Below are positions 52,668 to 61,600 of a DNA stretch of 64,000 nt, piece after piece; position 1 is the first letter of the stretch, and every line of letters starts with the position of its first letter. Made by a program: the position numbers and the translations under genes. The stretch comes from Glaciecola sp041380235 (GTDB taxonomy: Bacteria > Pseudomonadota > Gammaproteobacteria > Enterobacterales > Alteromonadaceae): assembly GCF_041380235.1 (NCBI RefSeq), contig NZ_JBGIYY010000004.1, positions 1 to 64,000 of the forward strand, given 5' to 3'. A model generated the notes under the pieces. It saw only the letters and a list, made by a program, of their open reading frames with translations. It did not search any database and had not been told where the DNA came from.

Positions 52668-54105
52668 TTCCGTTGTCGAACATTTACTGCATCAATCTGG
52701 ATTAGACCAAGCTCAAGTTTTTGCTTATTTAGAGAAAATTTTGCATCATCAAAATACCTTTGCTGATATGTATTTTCAATCGAGCCAGCATGAAAGTTGG
52801 GTATTAGAAGACGGCATTATCAAAGATGGTAGTTATAATATAGAGCGTGGTGTGGGTGTTAGGGCAATCAATCATGAAAAAACTGGCTTTGCATATTCTG
52901 ATGAGATAAATGCTGATGCCTTGCTAAAAGCTTGTAATGCTGCGCGCAGCATCGCCCCGGCCAATGGAAGCCTGAGAGTTGCGCCCCTAGCAGCAGCTCA
53001 ACGTACCGCCTTATATACCGAAACTAATCCCTTATTAGCAATGACTGATGATGAAAAAATCGCGTTATTACGCTTAGTGGATGAATATGTCCGTAGACAA
53101 GAGCCGAGCGTTAGTCAGGTTGTGGTAAGTCTGACAGGGGTGTATGAAGAGATACTAGTGGCAGCTACAGATGGTACCTTTGCTACGGATGTTCGTCCCT
53201 TGATAAGACTAAACTGCAGCGTCCTGTTAGAAAAAGACGGTAAAAGAGAGCGCGGAGCTTCAGGCTGCGGTGGGCGAAGAACCTACGAATTTTTCAGCGC
53301 GCAAACTGAAAGTGGGATCCCAAGATATGAACAGCTTGCCAATGAAGCATTGCATATGGCAAGAGTGAACTTAGAGGCGGTTCCAGCGCCCGCTGGCGCG
53401 ATGCCGGTAGTGTTAGGCAGCGGCTGGCCTGGTGTACTCTTGCATGAAGCGGTCGGTCATGGTTTAGAGGGCGATTTTAATCGCAAAGGTGCTTCTACTT
53501 TTAGCGGCAGAATGGGTGAACAAGTCGCTTCAAAAGGCGTAACTGTAGTTGACGACGGTACGCTTGCAGATCGCCGCGGCTCACTTTCAGTTGATGATGA
53601 AGGAACGCCTACTCAATATAATGTGTTGATTGACGATGGAATTCTTTGTGGTTACATGCAAGACAAGATGAACGCAGGTTTAATGGGTGTGCCAGTAACC
53701 GGCAATGGTCGCAGAGAATCCTACGCGCATTTACCCATGCCGCGTATGACAAACACCTATATGTTGGGCAAAGAGCATAGCGCTGAAGAGATTATCGGCT
53801 CAGTAAAAAAAGGCATATTTGCCCCTAACTTTGGTGGCGGGCAAGTGGATATTACCTCCGGTAAATTTGTTTTTTCGACTTCAGAAGCATACTTGATTGA
53901 AAACGGTAAAATAACGCAACCCATTAAAGGCGCTACACTGATTGGTAATGGACCTGAAGCCATGCAAAAAATCTCGATGATCGGCAACGATTTAGCCCTA
54001 GATGCTGGTGTTGGTGTGTGCGGGAAAGACGGTCAGTCAGTTCCGGTTGGCGTAGGTCAGCCAACCCTAAAAATTGACGAAATGACAGTAGGTGGAACTG
54101 CTTAA
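52660..54105 (+). CDS. tldD: metalloprotease TldD
   Basis: TldD with TldE forms a zinc protease that processes small peptides such as microcin B17 precursors and CcdA. The metal site HEAVGHGLEGD is at about residues 265-275, and the EWW-free N-terminal alpha-beta domain precedes it. The length of 481 residues equals the E. coli protein. The start is TTG at 52660, overlapping the end of the nitrilase gene, with GAGAGAGA upstream. The partner tldE (pmbA) is not in this window. The stop overlaps the stop of the convergent MBL gene. Confidence 0.94.
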   Translation: MNNSVVEHLLHQSGLDQAQVFAYLEKILHHQNTFADMYFQSSQHESWVLEDGIIKDGSYNIERGVGVRAINHEKTGFAYSDEINADALLKACNAARSIAPANGSLRVAPLAAAQRTALYTETNPLLAMTDDEKIALLRLVDEYVRRQEPSVSQVVVSLTGVYEEILVAATDGTFATDVRPLIRLNCSVLLEKDGKRERGASGCGGRRTYEFFSAQTESGIPRYEQLANEALHMARVNLEAVPAPAGAMPVVLGSGWPGVLLHEAVGHGLEGDFNRKGASTFSGRMGEQVASKGVTVVDDGTLADRRGSLSVDDEGTPTQYNVLIDDGILCGYMQDKMNAGLMGVPVTGNGRRESYAHLPMPRMTNTYMLGKEHSAEEIIGSVKKGIFAPNFGGGQVDITSGKFVFSTSEAYLIENGKITQPIKGATLIGNGPEAMQKISMIGNDLALDAGVGVCGKDGQSVPVGVGQPTLKIDEMTVGGTA

Positions 54106-54866
54106 GCTTCTGATTGGCTTTTGAAGCGAGCCAACCTTCTTGCTAAATGAAAAATGGTTTGTTGGACATTTTGAGGTTTGTTTGGTGCTCTGGAGACCAA
54201 CTCTGTTATTTCGTCTTTGGATATTTGCTGGCTTGGAACATGGGCCATCATAATTGTGTATCCATTTAAATCATTCAGCCGCTTCAATGACGCTTTATAG
54301 TCCTTAGGATGATTTACTGGGTAAGGAGATTGAAGTTGCCCTCTTACTTTTACGACTAAGTCGGCAACATAGCAGCACTTATGTTCATGGTTTACTACGG
54401 AAATATCCATACTTGTGTGACCAGGTGTATATAGCACTTGCCAATCACTAAAACCCGGTACCGCCTCACCATCAGCTAACATCAAATCTGGATGTAGATT
54501 AGGCGGATACCATATAAAACTCCGTTTTCTACCTAATTTACTGGCCACCCAATGCGCTAAAAATATATCAGTTAAATGGGATACTTTACCGCCGATGCCA
54601 GCATACCACTGCTTATTAAATACGCCGCTAATAATCTGACATCCAGATTTTTTACGTAAATAATGCGCGCACCCAGCATGATCTGGATGCATATGTGTAA
54701 CTAAAACGACTTTTAGATCGCTGAGAGGACGTTGCAATGTGTGCTTAAAATAATCAGCAATTACCGTAAAGTCAGCCTTGCACGCCCCATCAAGTAAGAG
54801 ACAACCGTGGGGGTATTCAATTAAGAATATATTTTGAATGTAGCCACGTAGTTGATGTATATGCAT
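54102..54866 (-). CDS. MBL-fold metallo-hydrolase
   Basis: The 254-residue protein has the metallo-beta-lactamase motif THMHPDHAGC (about residues 57-66) and the later metal-binding TPGHTSMDIS and YVADLVV segments. It lacks a signal peptide, so it is cytoplasmic. Members include glyoxalase II-like and lactonase-like enzymes; the substrate cannot be assigned. The stop codon overlaps the tldD stop in a TTAA palindrome, a convergent arrangement without room for a terminator. Confidence 0.85.
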   Translation of the reverse strand: MHIHQLRGYIQNIFLIEYPHGCLLLDGACKADFTVIADYFKHTLQRPLSDLKVVLVTHMHPDHAGCAHYLRKKSGCQIISGVFNKQWYAGIGGKVSHLTDIFLAHWVASKLGRKRSFIWYPPNLHPDLMLADGEAVPGFSDWQVLYTPGHTSMDISVVNHEHKCCYVADLVVKVRGQLQSPYPVNHPKDYKASLKRLNDLNGYTIMMAHVPSQQISKDEITELVSRAPNKPQNVQQTIFHLARRLARFKSQSEA

Positions 54867-54907
54867 GCCTTGATTATAAGACAGATTTAACTCATCCTAC
54901 CAGCGCT

Positions 54908-55192
54908 TTATGCCTTTTTAATTGCGACCACGTCGGCTTTTTCAGCTTCAAGTATATTATCTGCTTGTGTACCGCGAAGCAGTTTACCGACAGATTCTTT
55001 ATTTTTAGCAAGTAAGATGGACAGTTCTTCGGCAACCGCCTCGTCCAACTCCACCCCTTTTTGCTTAATGTAATGACTTAGATTATCTGCTATCTCCAAC
55101 ATTTTGTCGTATTGGTCAGCTTCTTTTTTATCAGTGGTTACCAACTTATCGACTCCTTTATGTTGAACCACGTATTGCGTGATAACGGCCAT
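54908..55192 (-). CDS. yebG: YebG family SOS-induced protein
   Basis: The 94-residue protein matches YebG: MAVITQYVVQHKG start, then KKEADQYDKMLEIADNLSHYI, the most conserved block, and a charged tail. YebG is a DNA-damage-inducible protein of unknown biochemical function in E. coli. GAGGAG lies 7 bases before the ATG. A perfect-core LexA box is 49 bases upstream, which supports both the name and SOS control. Confidence 0.92.
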   Translation of the reverse strand: MAVITQYVVQHKGVDKLVTTDKKEADQYDKMLEIADNLSHYIKQKGVELDEAVAEELSILLAKNKESVGKLLRGTQADNILEAEKADVVAIKKA

Positions 55193-55240
55193 GTGGAACT
55201 CCTCGTTACATAAAATAGACCTATACTATACTCCCATGCA

Positions 55241-55256
55241 CTGTACAAATAAACAG
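55241..55256. promoter_or_regulatory. LexA box upstream of yebG
   Basis: CTGTACAAATAAACAG fits the gammaproteobacterial LexA consensus CTGT-N8-ACAG exactly at the eight key bases, with an AT-rich centre. On the minus strand a TATAGT hexamer lies just downstream of it, so LexA bound here would cover the yebG promoter. The divergent HAD gene could also be affected. Confidence 0.85.
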
Positions 55257-55325
55257 TCTCGTGGTCTAAATGTTAGAATTAACACTATAAGTCAGCGTGG
55301 ATAGTTTTTGTATAGGCGGTATGTA

Positions 55326-55889
55326 GTGTTTTGTTTTACTAAAGTAGCGGGCATCATTTTTGATTTGGACGACACGCTGGTTCATGCAAATCTAGATTTC
55401 AAACAGATGAAGCAAGAAATTGGCTGCGATGAGGCAATGGATATATTGACTTATATTGAGCAAATTGAAAGTTGTGATGAGCAAGAGAACGCTCGGCAAA
55501 CTGTCTTGAGGCATGAGCTAGAGGATGCTCATACTTCAGAGTTAATCACCGGCGCTTTAGATTTCATTTTAAACGCTCAGCAACTGGGGATCCCACTGGC
55601 TATTGTGACCCGCAACTGCAGAGAGGCGAGTGAAATCAAAATACGCAACAACAATATTCCCATCAATTTGCTTATTACTCGTGAAGATGCTCGCCCCAAG
55701 CCTCATCCTGAAGGCTTATTAAAGATCGCTGAGGGATGGCAACTACCGTGTCAAAAAGTTGCCTATATTGGTGATTATATTTATGACATTGAAGCTGCTC
55801 ACAACGCCAATATGCAAGCTTGGCTCTATAAAGGAAGTTCAAAAAATAAACAGTATGCAGACAATCTGTCGTTTGTACCTAAATATTAA
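55326..55889 (+). CDS. HAD-family hydrolase
   Basis: The protein of about 187 residues has the HAD nucleophile motif GIIFDLDDTLVH (about residues 9-20), motif II in IVTRN (about 92-96), a lysine in DARPKPHPEG, and motif IV in YIGDYIYDIEAA. It is a small phosphatase, phosphoglycolate phosphatase-like in layout, with an uncertain substrate. GTG at 55326 is chosen as start because AGGCGG lies about 6 bases upstream; a TTG start at 55308 is possible. It is divergent from yebG. Confidence 0.85.
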   Translation: MFCFTKVAGIIFDLDDTLVHANLDFKQMKQEIGCDEAMDILTYIEQIESCDEQENARQTVLRHELEDAHTSELITGALDFILNAQQLGIPLAIVTRNCREASEIKIRNNNIPINLLITREDARPKPHPEGLLKIAEGWQLPCQKVAYIGDYIYDIEAAHNANMQAWLYKGSSKNKQYADNLSFVPKY

Positions 55890-56056
55890 AGGCCGAAATT
55901 TTTATTGTTGATAATAGTTTAAGAAAATTTTAAGTAACATCAGAAAAAATCGATTTGCGATGAAAATTTGCACAGCTTAATTTCCACTCGGAATCAGTGT
56001 TAAATACAAAGGTAAAAGCTATACAACTATAAGATACAAAATGAGGGAAATAAGCA

Positions 56057-57781
56057 ATGGATGCTGTACACGTGGTCTTGTCGAGCGAAATGCTCTCGAC
56101 AAAGGTGATATCTATAAAGGATTTATTGATAGGGATAGCGATAATATTGTTCGGACCCTGCTGTCTATATATCAGAAAAATGTTATCGCGGGTTCACGGA
56201 GTTACTGAACACTCCTCTCAAAAATATGTACAAAGACGCCAAATAAAACCTCGTAAAAGTACGGCCCATGTGGCAGAGGCTTTAAGCGGTGTTATTGAAA
56301 ACATGGTTCACTCACAATATGTTGTAAAGGACAAAAAGCGATACCCATCGCTTTATCAAACACCACTAAGAGATAACCTTCAGGTTTTACGGGCACTATC
56401 AAACGAGCTTCAACAAAGTACGCATTTTGCTATTGATTCTGCAACCCCAAGCAATAGTATCGGTAGCTCACAAGGTGTGTCTGAGGGTATTCAAAAAGCG
56501 CTTGCTTCAGAGCAAGTTTTGCACGATTTATTGCCTGCTATCAAAGACTATGCTGAAACAGAAAACATCAATATTAGTGTGTTTGAAAAAGCTCATGGTT
56601 ATATCAATATAAGGAACGGTGTTGCTGAGAAAATGTTAAGGGAGCTGCTCTTAAATGCAATCAAACATAACCCTGCTCACACTGATATTCATTTCACGTG
56701 CAGCTTTACTAAAAGCCACGTAGTTTTTGAAATCAAAGACGATGGCGTCGGCATACCCGCGGGTGTTCTCAATGATGCTTTTGCCAAAAGTAAAGCGATT
56801 CAAGTAAACCGCAGCCGTCGGCTTTCAGATGCTGAAATACGCATAGACATCAAAACAATTGCGGTACAAGCAGCCCAGCTAGGCGGAAAACTAGTTATGA
56901 GAAGTGCAATTAATATGGGCACACATGTACGCCTTTTGCTTCCAGCTGCAGAACTAATATCGCGGCCGCAGTATCTTCGCTACAAGAAACCTGAAACATC
57001 GGTTCAGCCGGCCTGCGATAGCCGTAAGAAAGTGTTGGTGATCACAAAGCACTCTTTGATGAACGACACTTTGTACAGACACCTTCAAAATCAATACTCA
57101 GTTTACTGCTATGCTTCATTTGATAGAGCTTTGTCTGCATTATTTGAAATTAAGCCTGACATTGTTGTGGCTGACTTTAGTTGGCAGCATGCGCTAGGTA
57201 TTCAGTTCTGTCAGTTTTTACGAGGGAGCTCTGCTATGTCGCAGGTACCTTTTGTTATGGTAACGATGGCATTAGATCAAGCTGAAAGAGTTAAAATGTA
57301 CGCCAGCGGTGTTAGTGCGATTATTGAAAAGCCTTTAGACCAAGACGAATTAAAGACGGTGCTAAACAATATAGTGCGGAATCAAACCGTGTTTGAAAAT
57401 GAAGTTAAAGAAGCGTGTGTTGCCTATACTATAGGCGATAAGGCGACTGAAACACTAGCAGAGCAAAATGAGTTCATTTCTGCATTTAAAAAAGTAATTA
57501 CACATAATTACCAACGAGAAGCGTTTAATCGATTTGAGGCCTCCTCGGCTCTACACATCAGTGAAAAAACCTTACAAAGGCGAATGACAGCGCACTTTGA
57601 CATGACTTTCGGTCAATATTTACGCAAGCACAGATTGAAGGAAGGGCGAAAGCAATTACTGATAGGCAAGCTGATTACTGAAGTAAGCTTTGATGTTGGT
57701 TTTAACTCAACGTCATATTTTGGTCAGTGCTTTAAAGAGGAGTTTGGTTATCCGCCCTCGATGTTATCCAAGGCATGTTAA
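56057..57781 (+). CDS. membrane-anchored HATPase - receiver - AraC hybrid regulator
   Basis: The 574-residue protein joins four parts: one N-terminal membrane helix (about residues 22-40), a histidine-kinase-type ATPase domain (about 155-300), a receiver-like domain (about 324-440) and a C-terminal AraC DNA-binding domain (about 485-574, ending FNSTSYFGQCFKEEFGYPPS). The ATPase N-box (Asn200 in LLLNAIKHN) and G1 box (DDGVGIP, 228-234) are good. However, the second glycine box is missing, and no phospho-accepting His helix is recognisable. The receiver keeps Asp373 and Lys425 but has Thr-Lys in place of the usual acidic pair (VLVITKHS). It may thus signal by ligand or ATP binding rather than phosphotransfer. 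There is almost no periplasmic sensor. Its targets are unknown. Confidence 0.85.
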   Translation: MDAVHVVLSSEMLSTKVISIKDLLIGIAIILFGPCCLYIRKMLSRVHGVTEHSSQKYVQRRQIKPRKSTAHVAEALSGVIENMVHSQYVVKDKKRYPSLYQTPLRDNLQVLRALSNELQQSTHFAIDSATPSNSIGSSQGVSEGIQKALASEQVLHDLLPAIKDYAETENINISVFEKAHGYINIRNGVAEKMLRELLLNAIKHNPAHTDIHFTCSFTKSHVVFEIKDDGVGIPAGVLNDAFAKSKAIQVNRSRRLSDAEIRIDIKTIAVQAAQLGGKLVMRSAINMGTHVRLLLPAAELISRPQYLRYKKPETSVQPACDSRKKVLVITKHSLMNDTLYRHLQNQYSVYCYASFDRALSALFEIKPDIVVADFSWQHALGIQFCQFLRGSSAMSQVPFVMVTMALDQAERVKMYASGVSAIIEKPLDQDELKTVLNNIVRNQTVFENEVKEACVAYTIGDKATETLAEQNEFISAFKKVITHNYQREAFNRFEASSALHISEKTLQRRMTAHFDMTFGQYLRKHRLKEGRKQLLIGKLITEVSFDVGFNSTSYFGQCFKEEFGYPPSMLSKAC

Positions 57782-57812
57782 TAAAATCATAAATGACCGC
57801 TACCCTAACAAG

Positions 57813-60029
57813 TTAGTGACCACCAAGTATTTGAACTTGGGTAATATCAGTGTCGCCTTTTAAGACTTTTAATACCGCGTCTTGAGTTAGTGTGCGCATG
57901 CCATCATTCATGGCCTGGGCCTTCATAGCCGACACGGACGCTTCTTTGTATACCATAGCGCGGAGTTCGTTGGTCATACTTAACAGCTCATGGACGCCGG
58001 TCCGACCTTTGTAGCCAGTATCACCGCAATTATCACATCCTTTCGCTTTTTGCAGCATTACTTGCTCACTCAAACCAAGCTCCGCGAAGTATTCTTCGCC
58101 ATACTGACGTTGCAAAAAGGCCATATCGTCTTCAGAAGCCGGGTATTCTTCTTTGCAACTCGGACATAAAGTACGAATCAAGCGCTGCGCTAAAATACCA
58201 ACGCAAGCGTCAGAAAAGTTAACTGGATCCAATCCTAAATCAAGCAAGCGAGTGATGGTTTCGGGCGCGGAGTTGGTGTGCAGAGTCGACAATACTAAGT
58301 GACCGGTCAGTGACGCTTCAATCCCAGCGTGAGCCGTTTCTTTGTCACGCATCTCACCGATGAGAATGATATCGGGGTCGGCCCGCAAGAAAGCTCGCAA
58401 TGCGTTGGCAAAGGTAAACCCAATTTTGGGACTTACTTGCACTTGCTGTAAACCAGCTTGAGTTATTTCTACTGGATCTTCAGCGGTCCAAATTTTCTTG
58501 TCGGGCGTGTTTAGATATCCCAAAATTGCATGCAAAGTGGTTGTTTTACCTGAACCAGTTGGCCCTACCACTAACATAATACCGTGCGGTTTTTTTATCA
58601 TCGATTCAATCATCCCCATGTTGCGAGGGGATAAGTTCATTTTTTCGATTGGTAATGCACCGCCGGTGGCGAGTATCCGCATAACCACGCCTTCACCAGC
58701 AACGGTTGGAATAGTGGCGACACGGACTTCTACCGCTTGACCTGACAGCTTAAAAGCGAGTTTGCCATCCTGCGGTATACGTTTTTCAGCTATATTCAAA
58801 CTCGACATAATTTTGATACGAGCGATGACGGCATTATGATGTGAAGCAGGAACTTGATTGATATCCCTAACGACACCGTCGACCCGCATGCGCACGCGAG
58901 TAGGCGCACCCTTTTCCGGGTCGATATGAATATCTGAGGCGTTTAACCGTTTCGCGTCGTGTAATATTCTGCTTACTAAGCGCACGACTGCGGGTGCATC
59001 TTCGGCTAAGTCGTCGTTTACATCTTCAATGTCGTCACTAGATGTACCGATTTCATCTAAGATTTCATCCATGTCGCCTGGGCCGCTACCGCCGCTGGTT
59101 TCGCCTAAATACTGGAGAATATGCTTAGGTAAACCCACGGCAATTTCGTAACTTTCAATTCCCAGAGCACTTTCGATTTCCATGAGCAGCGCGGCGTTGT
59201 TTGGCTCAGCCATTAATACCACCGCATTTTCATGCGCGTCGGCAATAACAGCGACGAAATTGCGCTTGAGATATGACAGATTCAATCGGCTGTTGCTTTG
59301 ATACATATGATATACATCAGGTATGTAATCAATAAATGGTACTTGGTAATGCACTGAAAGCGCGCTACCAATGTCTTTTTCTTCAATGCGATATTCGGAT
59401 GTTAATTTCGCAACGGTTTGGCGAACGTCAGGGAGTTTTGTGACCTCTTGTACGGTGTCGTCAGAAATTAAGCCTCGCAACACCAGATAATCGAAAGGAT
59501 TTTTCGTGCCGCCCAACTCATAGCGAAACTTATCGCCGAGCATCTCCGCAATTTGCATGCCCATTTCTAAGTCATTGTGATCAAAATTCCCGCCTTTTTT
59601 GTTGATGATTTGCATGACGCCCATCATCACTCCTGCGTTCATTACAGGAATACACAAAATAGTCTCGGTTTTAAATTGACTCGCGCGGTCGAACTTTTTA
59701 TCAAATCTTAGCCGCTGATGGATGCTAGATAACTGTTCATCATTGTAAGGGTCGTTAATAATCAATGGTTGTTGCGACATTGCCACATAACCGGCGATAG
59801 AGGCCGGACTAATAGGAACTTTTATTTCTTTGGTTTCTTGACCGGTTTTAAATCGAGCAACAAGGTCTTGCTGTTGGGCTCGTTTTTGGAAAAGCGACAT
59901 CCGTGACGCGTCAAAAGCCTGCAAAATTAAAGGCTCTATTTTCTCATAAGCCGCCATTAAGTTAGGAAACTCTTTTAACTGAGCCTGCAATGCTTGCAAT
60001 AACGGTGAATTAGGGACGCTGTCGAACAT
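57813..60029 (-). CDS. orphan GAF - MshEN - PilB/GspE-type ATPase
   Basis: The 738-residue protein has a GAF domain at about residues 25-175 (ILCIPVMNAGVMMGVMQIINKK). An MshEN/T2SSE N-terminal domain follows at about 190-300, then a complete secretion ATPase. The ATPase has Walker A GPTGSGKTTT (about residue 490), Walker B IILIGEMRD, His box LSTLHTNS and tetracysteine CPSC...CDNC. It is not in a pilus or secretion operon; it is flanked by the AraC hybrid gene and the S10 operon. A GAF domain on such an ATPase suggests ligand control. Which machine it drives is unknown. Both ATPase motifs are intact, so it is probably active. Confidence 0.88.
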   Translation of the reverse strand: MFDSVPNSPLLQALQAQLKEFPNLMAAYEKIEPLILQAFDASRMSLFQKRAQQQDLVARFKTGQETKEIKVPISPASIAGYVAMSQQPLIINDPYNDEQLSSIHQRLRFDKKFDRASQFKTETILCIPVMNAGVMMGVMQIINKKGGNFDHNDLEMGMQIAEMLGDKFRYELGGTKNPFDYLVLRGLISDDTVQEVTKLPDVRQTVAKLTSEYRIEEKDIGSALSVHYQVPFIDYIPDVYHMYQSNSRLNLSYLKRNFVAVIADAHENAVVLMAEPNNAALLMEIESALGIESYEIAVGLPKHILQYLGETSGGSGPGDMDEILDEIGTSSDDIEDVNDDLAEDAPAVVRLVSRILHDAKRLNASDIHIDPEKGAPTRVRMRVDGVVRDINQVPASHHNAVIARIKIMSSLNIAEKRIPQDGKLAFKLSGQAVEVRVATIPTVAGEGVVMRILATGGALPIEKMNLSPRNMGMIESMIKKPHGIMLVVGPTGSGKTTTLHAILGYLNTPDKKIWTAEDPVEITQAGLQQVQVSPKIGFTFANALRAFLRADPDIILIGEMRDKETAHAGIEASLTGHLVLSTLHTNSAPETITRLLDLGLDPVNFSDACVGILAQRLIRTLCPSCKEEYPASEDDMAFLQRQYGEEYFAELGLSEQVMLQKAKGCDNCGDTGYKGRTGVHELLSMTNELRAMVYKEASVSAMKAQAMNDGMRTLTQDAVLKVLKGDTDITQVQILGGH

Positions 60030-60327
60030 ATACTTTTATATTTCCTGAATTAAAGTACTAAATTATTCCACTTATATGGAGGTATCGGCTATTTTTTGGG
60101 GAACATTATAGTCAAATGAATAATCTTGATATGAACATAAGTCTATATAAGCAGTAGATATTCTGAAACTGACTAGAAGTACTTCATTACGATTTCTGGC
60201 GGCTTTAAAATGACAAACTTAGGGCGTTCTATCATTGAAGCGCCTGCAAACTTTATGATACCCAGCAGAGAACCAAGCTAAACCGCATATTTTGAACCCT
60301 TTGCCAGCCTGATTTGTTATAAAGCGC
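60030..60327. other. intergenic stretch before the S10 promoter
   Basis: About 300 bases separate the minus-strand ATPase start from the ribosomal promoter. They are AT-rich and must contain the ATPase promoter. I see no gene or clear repeat. No tuf or fusA gene precedes the S10 operon here. Confidence 0.4.
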
Positions 60328-60355
60328 TTGCATGAACTAACCATACATGTATAAT
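60328..60355 (+). promoter_or_regulatory. sigma70 promoter of the S10 operon
   Basis: TTGCAT (60328-60333) and a perfect TATAAT (60350-60355) are separated by 16 bases, and a GC-rich discriminator (CGCGCCC) follows, as expected for a growth-rate-controlled ribosomal promoter. Transcription would start near 60362, about 256 bases before rpsJ. Confidence 0.75.
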
Positions 60356-60361
60356 TCGCGC

Positions 60362-60617
60362 CCACTGTCTATTGCAAGCTTTGTAAAGACGGAGAGTTAG
60401 TGGGTGTTTATCTAGGTCAATCAGTGCTTTGTCACTCCTTTAGAAAACATCATGTTAGTGCTTATATAGATAACAGCTTAAGTACAGCACGCTAACATAT
60501 GAACAGGATCCCGATTGGGGATCACCGGTTTACGCACATCTTTTCAGCCCACTTTTTTAAGAAAGTTAAAGGCGTGAAAAGGTGAATTTTTTTGTTCTTT
60601 CGATTGGAGCTTAATCG
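60362..60617 (+). ncRNA. structured S10 operon leader with candidate attenuator
   Basis: The leader of about 256 bases holds a GATCCC/GGGATC hairpin (60507-60523). A longer one follows in which CTTTTCAGCC (60540-60549) pairs with GGC-G-TGAAAAG (60571-60581), followed by seven T (60587-60593). In E. coli, ribosomal protein L4 binds the S10 leader and stops transcription at a T-run after such a hairpin; rplD is the third gene here. The structural match is seen in the sequence, whereas L4 control is inferred. Confidence 0.55.
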
Positions 60618-60929
60618 ATGCCAAATCAAAGAATTCGTATTCGTTTAAAAGCGTTTGATCATAAGTTGATCGATCAGTCTACAGCGGAAATCGTAGAAAC
60701 AGCTAAGCGCACTGGTGCTCAGGTGAGTGGTCCTATTCCATTGCCGACACGCAAAGAGCGTTACACTGTATTGGTTTCTCCGCATGTAAACAAAGACGCG
60801 CGTGATCAATACGAAATCCGCACACACAAGCGTTTAGTAGACATCATTGAACCAACTGATAAAACAGTTGATGCTTTGATGAGATTGGACTTGGCCGCCG
60901 GTGTTGATGTTCAAATCAGCCTAGGCTAA
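60618..60929 (+). CDS. rpsJ: 30S ribosomal protein S10
   Basis: The 103-residue protein begins MPNQRIRIRLKAFDHKLIDQ and contains GPIPLPTRKERYTVL and the signature RTHKRLVDI. S10 sits in the 30S head and, as NusE, also takes part in transcription antitermination. It opens the S10 operon after a structured leader. GGAGC lies 9 bases before the start. Confidence 0.98.
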   Translation: MPNQRIRIRLKAFDHKLIDQSTAEIVETAKRTGAQVSGPIPLPTRKERYTVLVSPHVNKDARDQYEIRTHKRLVDIIEPTDKTVDALMRLDLAAGVDVQISLG

Positions 60930-60947
60930 CAAGAGAGGGTAATAACA

Positions 60948-61586
60948 ATGTCGATTGGTCTTATCGGTCGTAAAGTGGGAATGACACGCATCTTCACAGA
61001 AGATGGCGTCTCGATCCCTGTGACTGTTATTGAAGCGAGCCCCAACCGTGTGACTCAGTTACGTACTCAAGAAGTTGACGGCTACCGTGCACTTCAAGTT
61101 ACCGCTGGCACCAAGAAAACAAATCGTGTAAACAAAGCGGCCGCTGGCCATTTTGCTAAAGCTGGCGTTGAAGCTGGTCGCGGTTTGTGGGAGTTCCGTC
61201 TTGAAGACGGTGAAGGTAACGATATGGAAGTGGGCAGTGAAATCACTGTTGAAATCTTCAACGATACCAAAAAAGTGGACGTAGCAGGCACATCTAAAGG
61301 TAAAGGTTTTGCTGGCGCAATCAAACGTTGGAATTTTAGTCACCAACGTATGACGCACGGTAACTCACTATCTCACCGCGCACCTGGTTCAATTGGTCAA
61401 AACCAATCACCTGGTAAAGTTTTTAAAGGCAAGAAAATGGCTGGTCAGCTTGGTAACAAGCGCATCACCACAATGTCTTTAGAAGTGGTTCGCGTAGATG
61501 CTGAAAACAACCTTTTATTAATCAAAGGTGCCGTACCTGGCGCACCTGGTAGTGACGTTATCGTCAGACCAGCTGTTAAAGCGTAA
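60948..61586 (+). CDS. rplC: 50S ribosomal protein L3
   Basis: The 212-residue protein starts MSIGLIGRKVGMTRIF and has the central loop WNFSHQRMTHGNSLSHRAPG that reaches the peptidyl transferase centre. GSIGQNQSPG contains the glutamine methylated by PrmB in E. coli. It is 18 bases after rpsJ, with GAGAGGG as ribosome binding site. Confidence 0.98.
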   Translation: MSIGLIGRKVGMTRIFTEDGVSIPVTVIEASPNRVTQLRTQEVDGYRALQVTAGTKKTNRVNKAAAGHFAKAGVEAGRGLWEFRLEDGEGNDMEVGSEITVEIFNDTKKVDVAGTSKGKGFAGAIKRWNFSHQRMTHGNSLSHRAPGSIGQNQSPGKVFKGKKMAGQLGNKRITTMSLEVVRVDAENNLLLIKGAVPGAPGSDVIVRPAVKA

Positions 61587-61600
61587 CTGGGAGTGAACTG

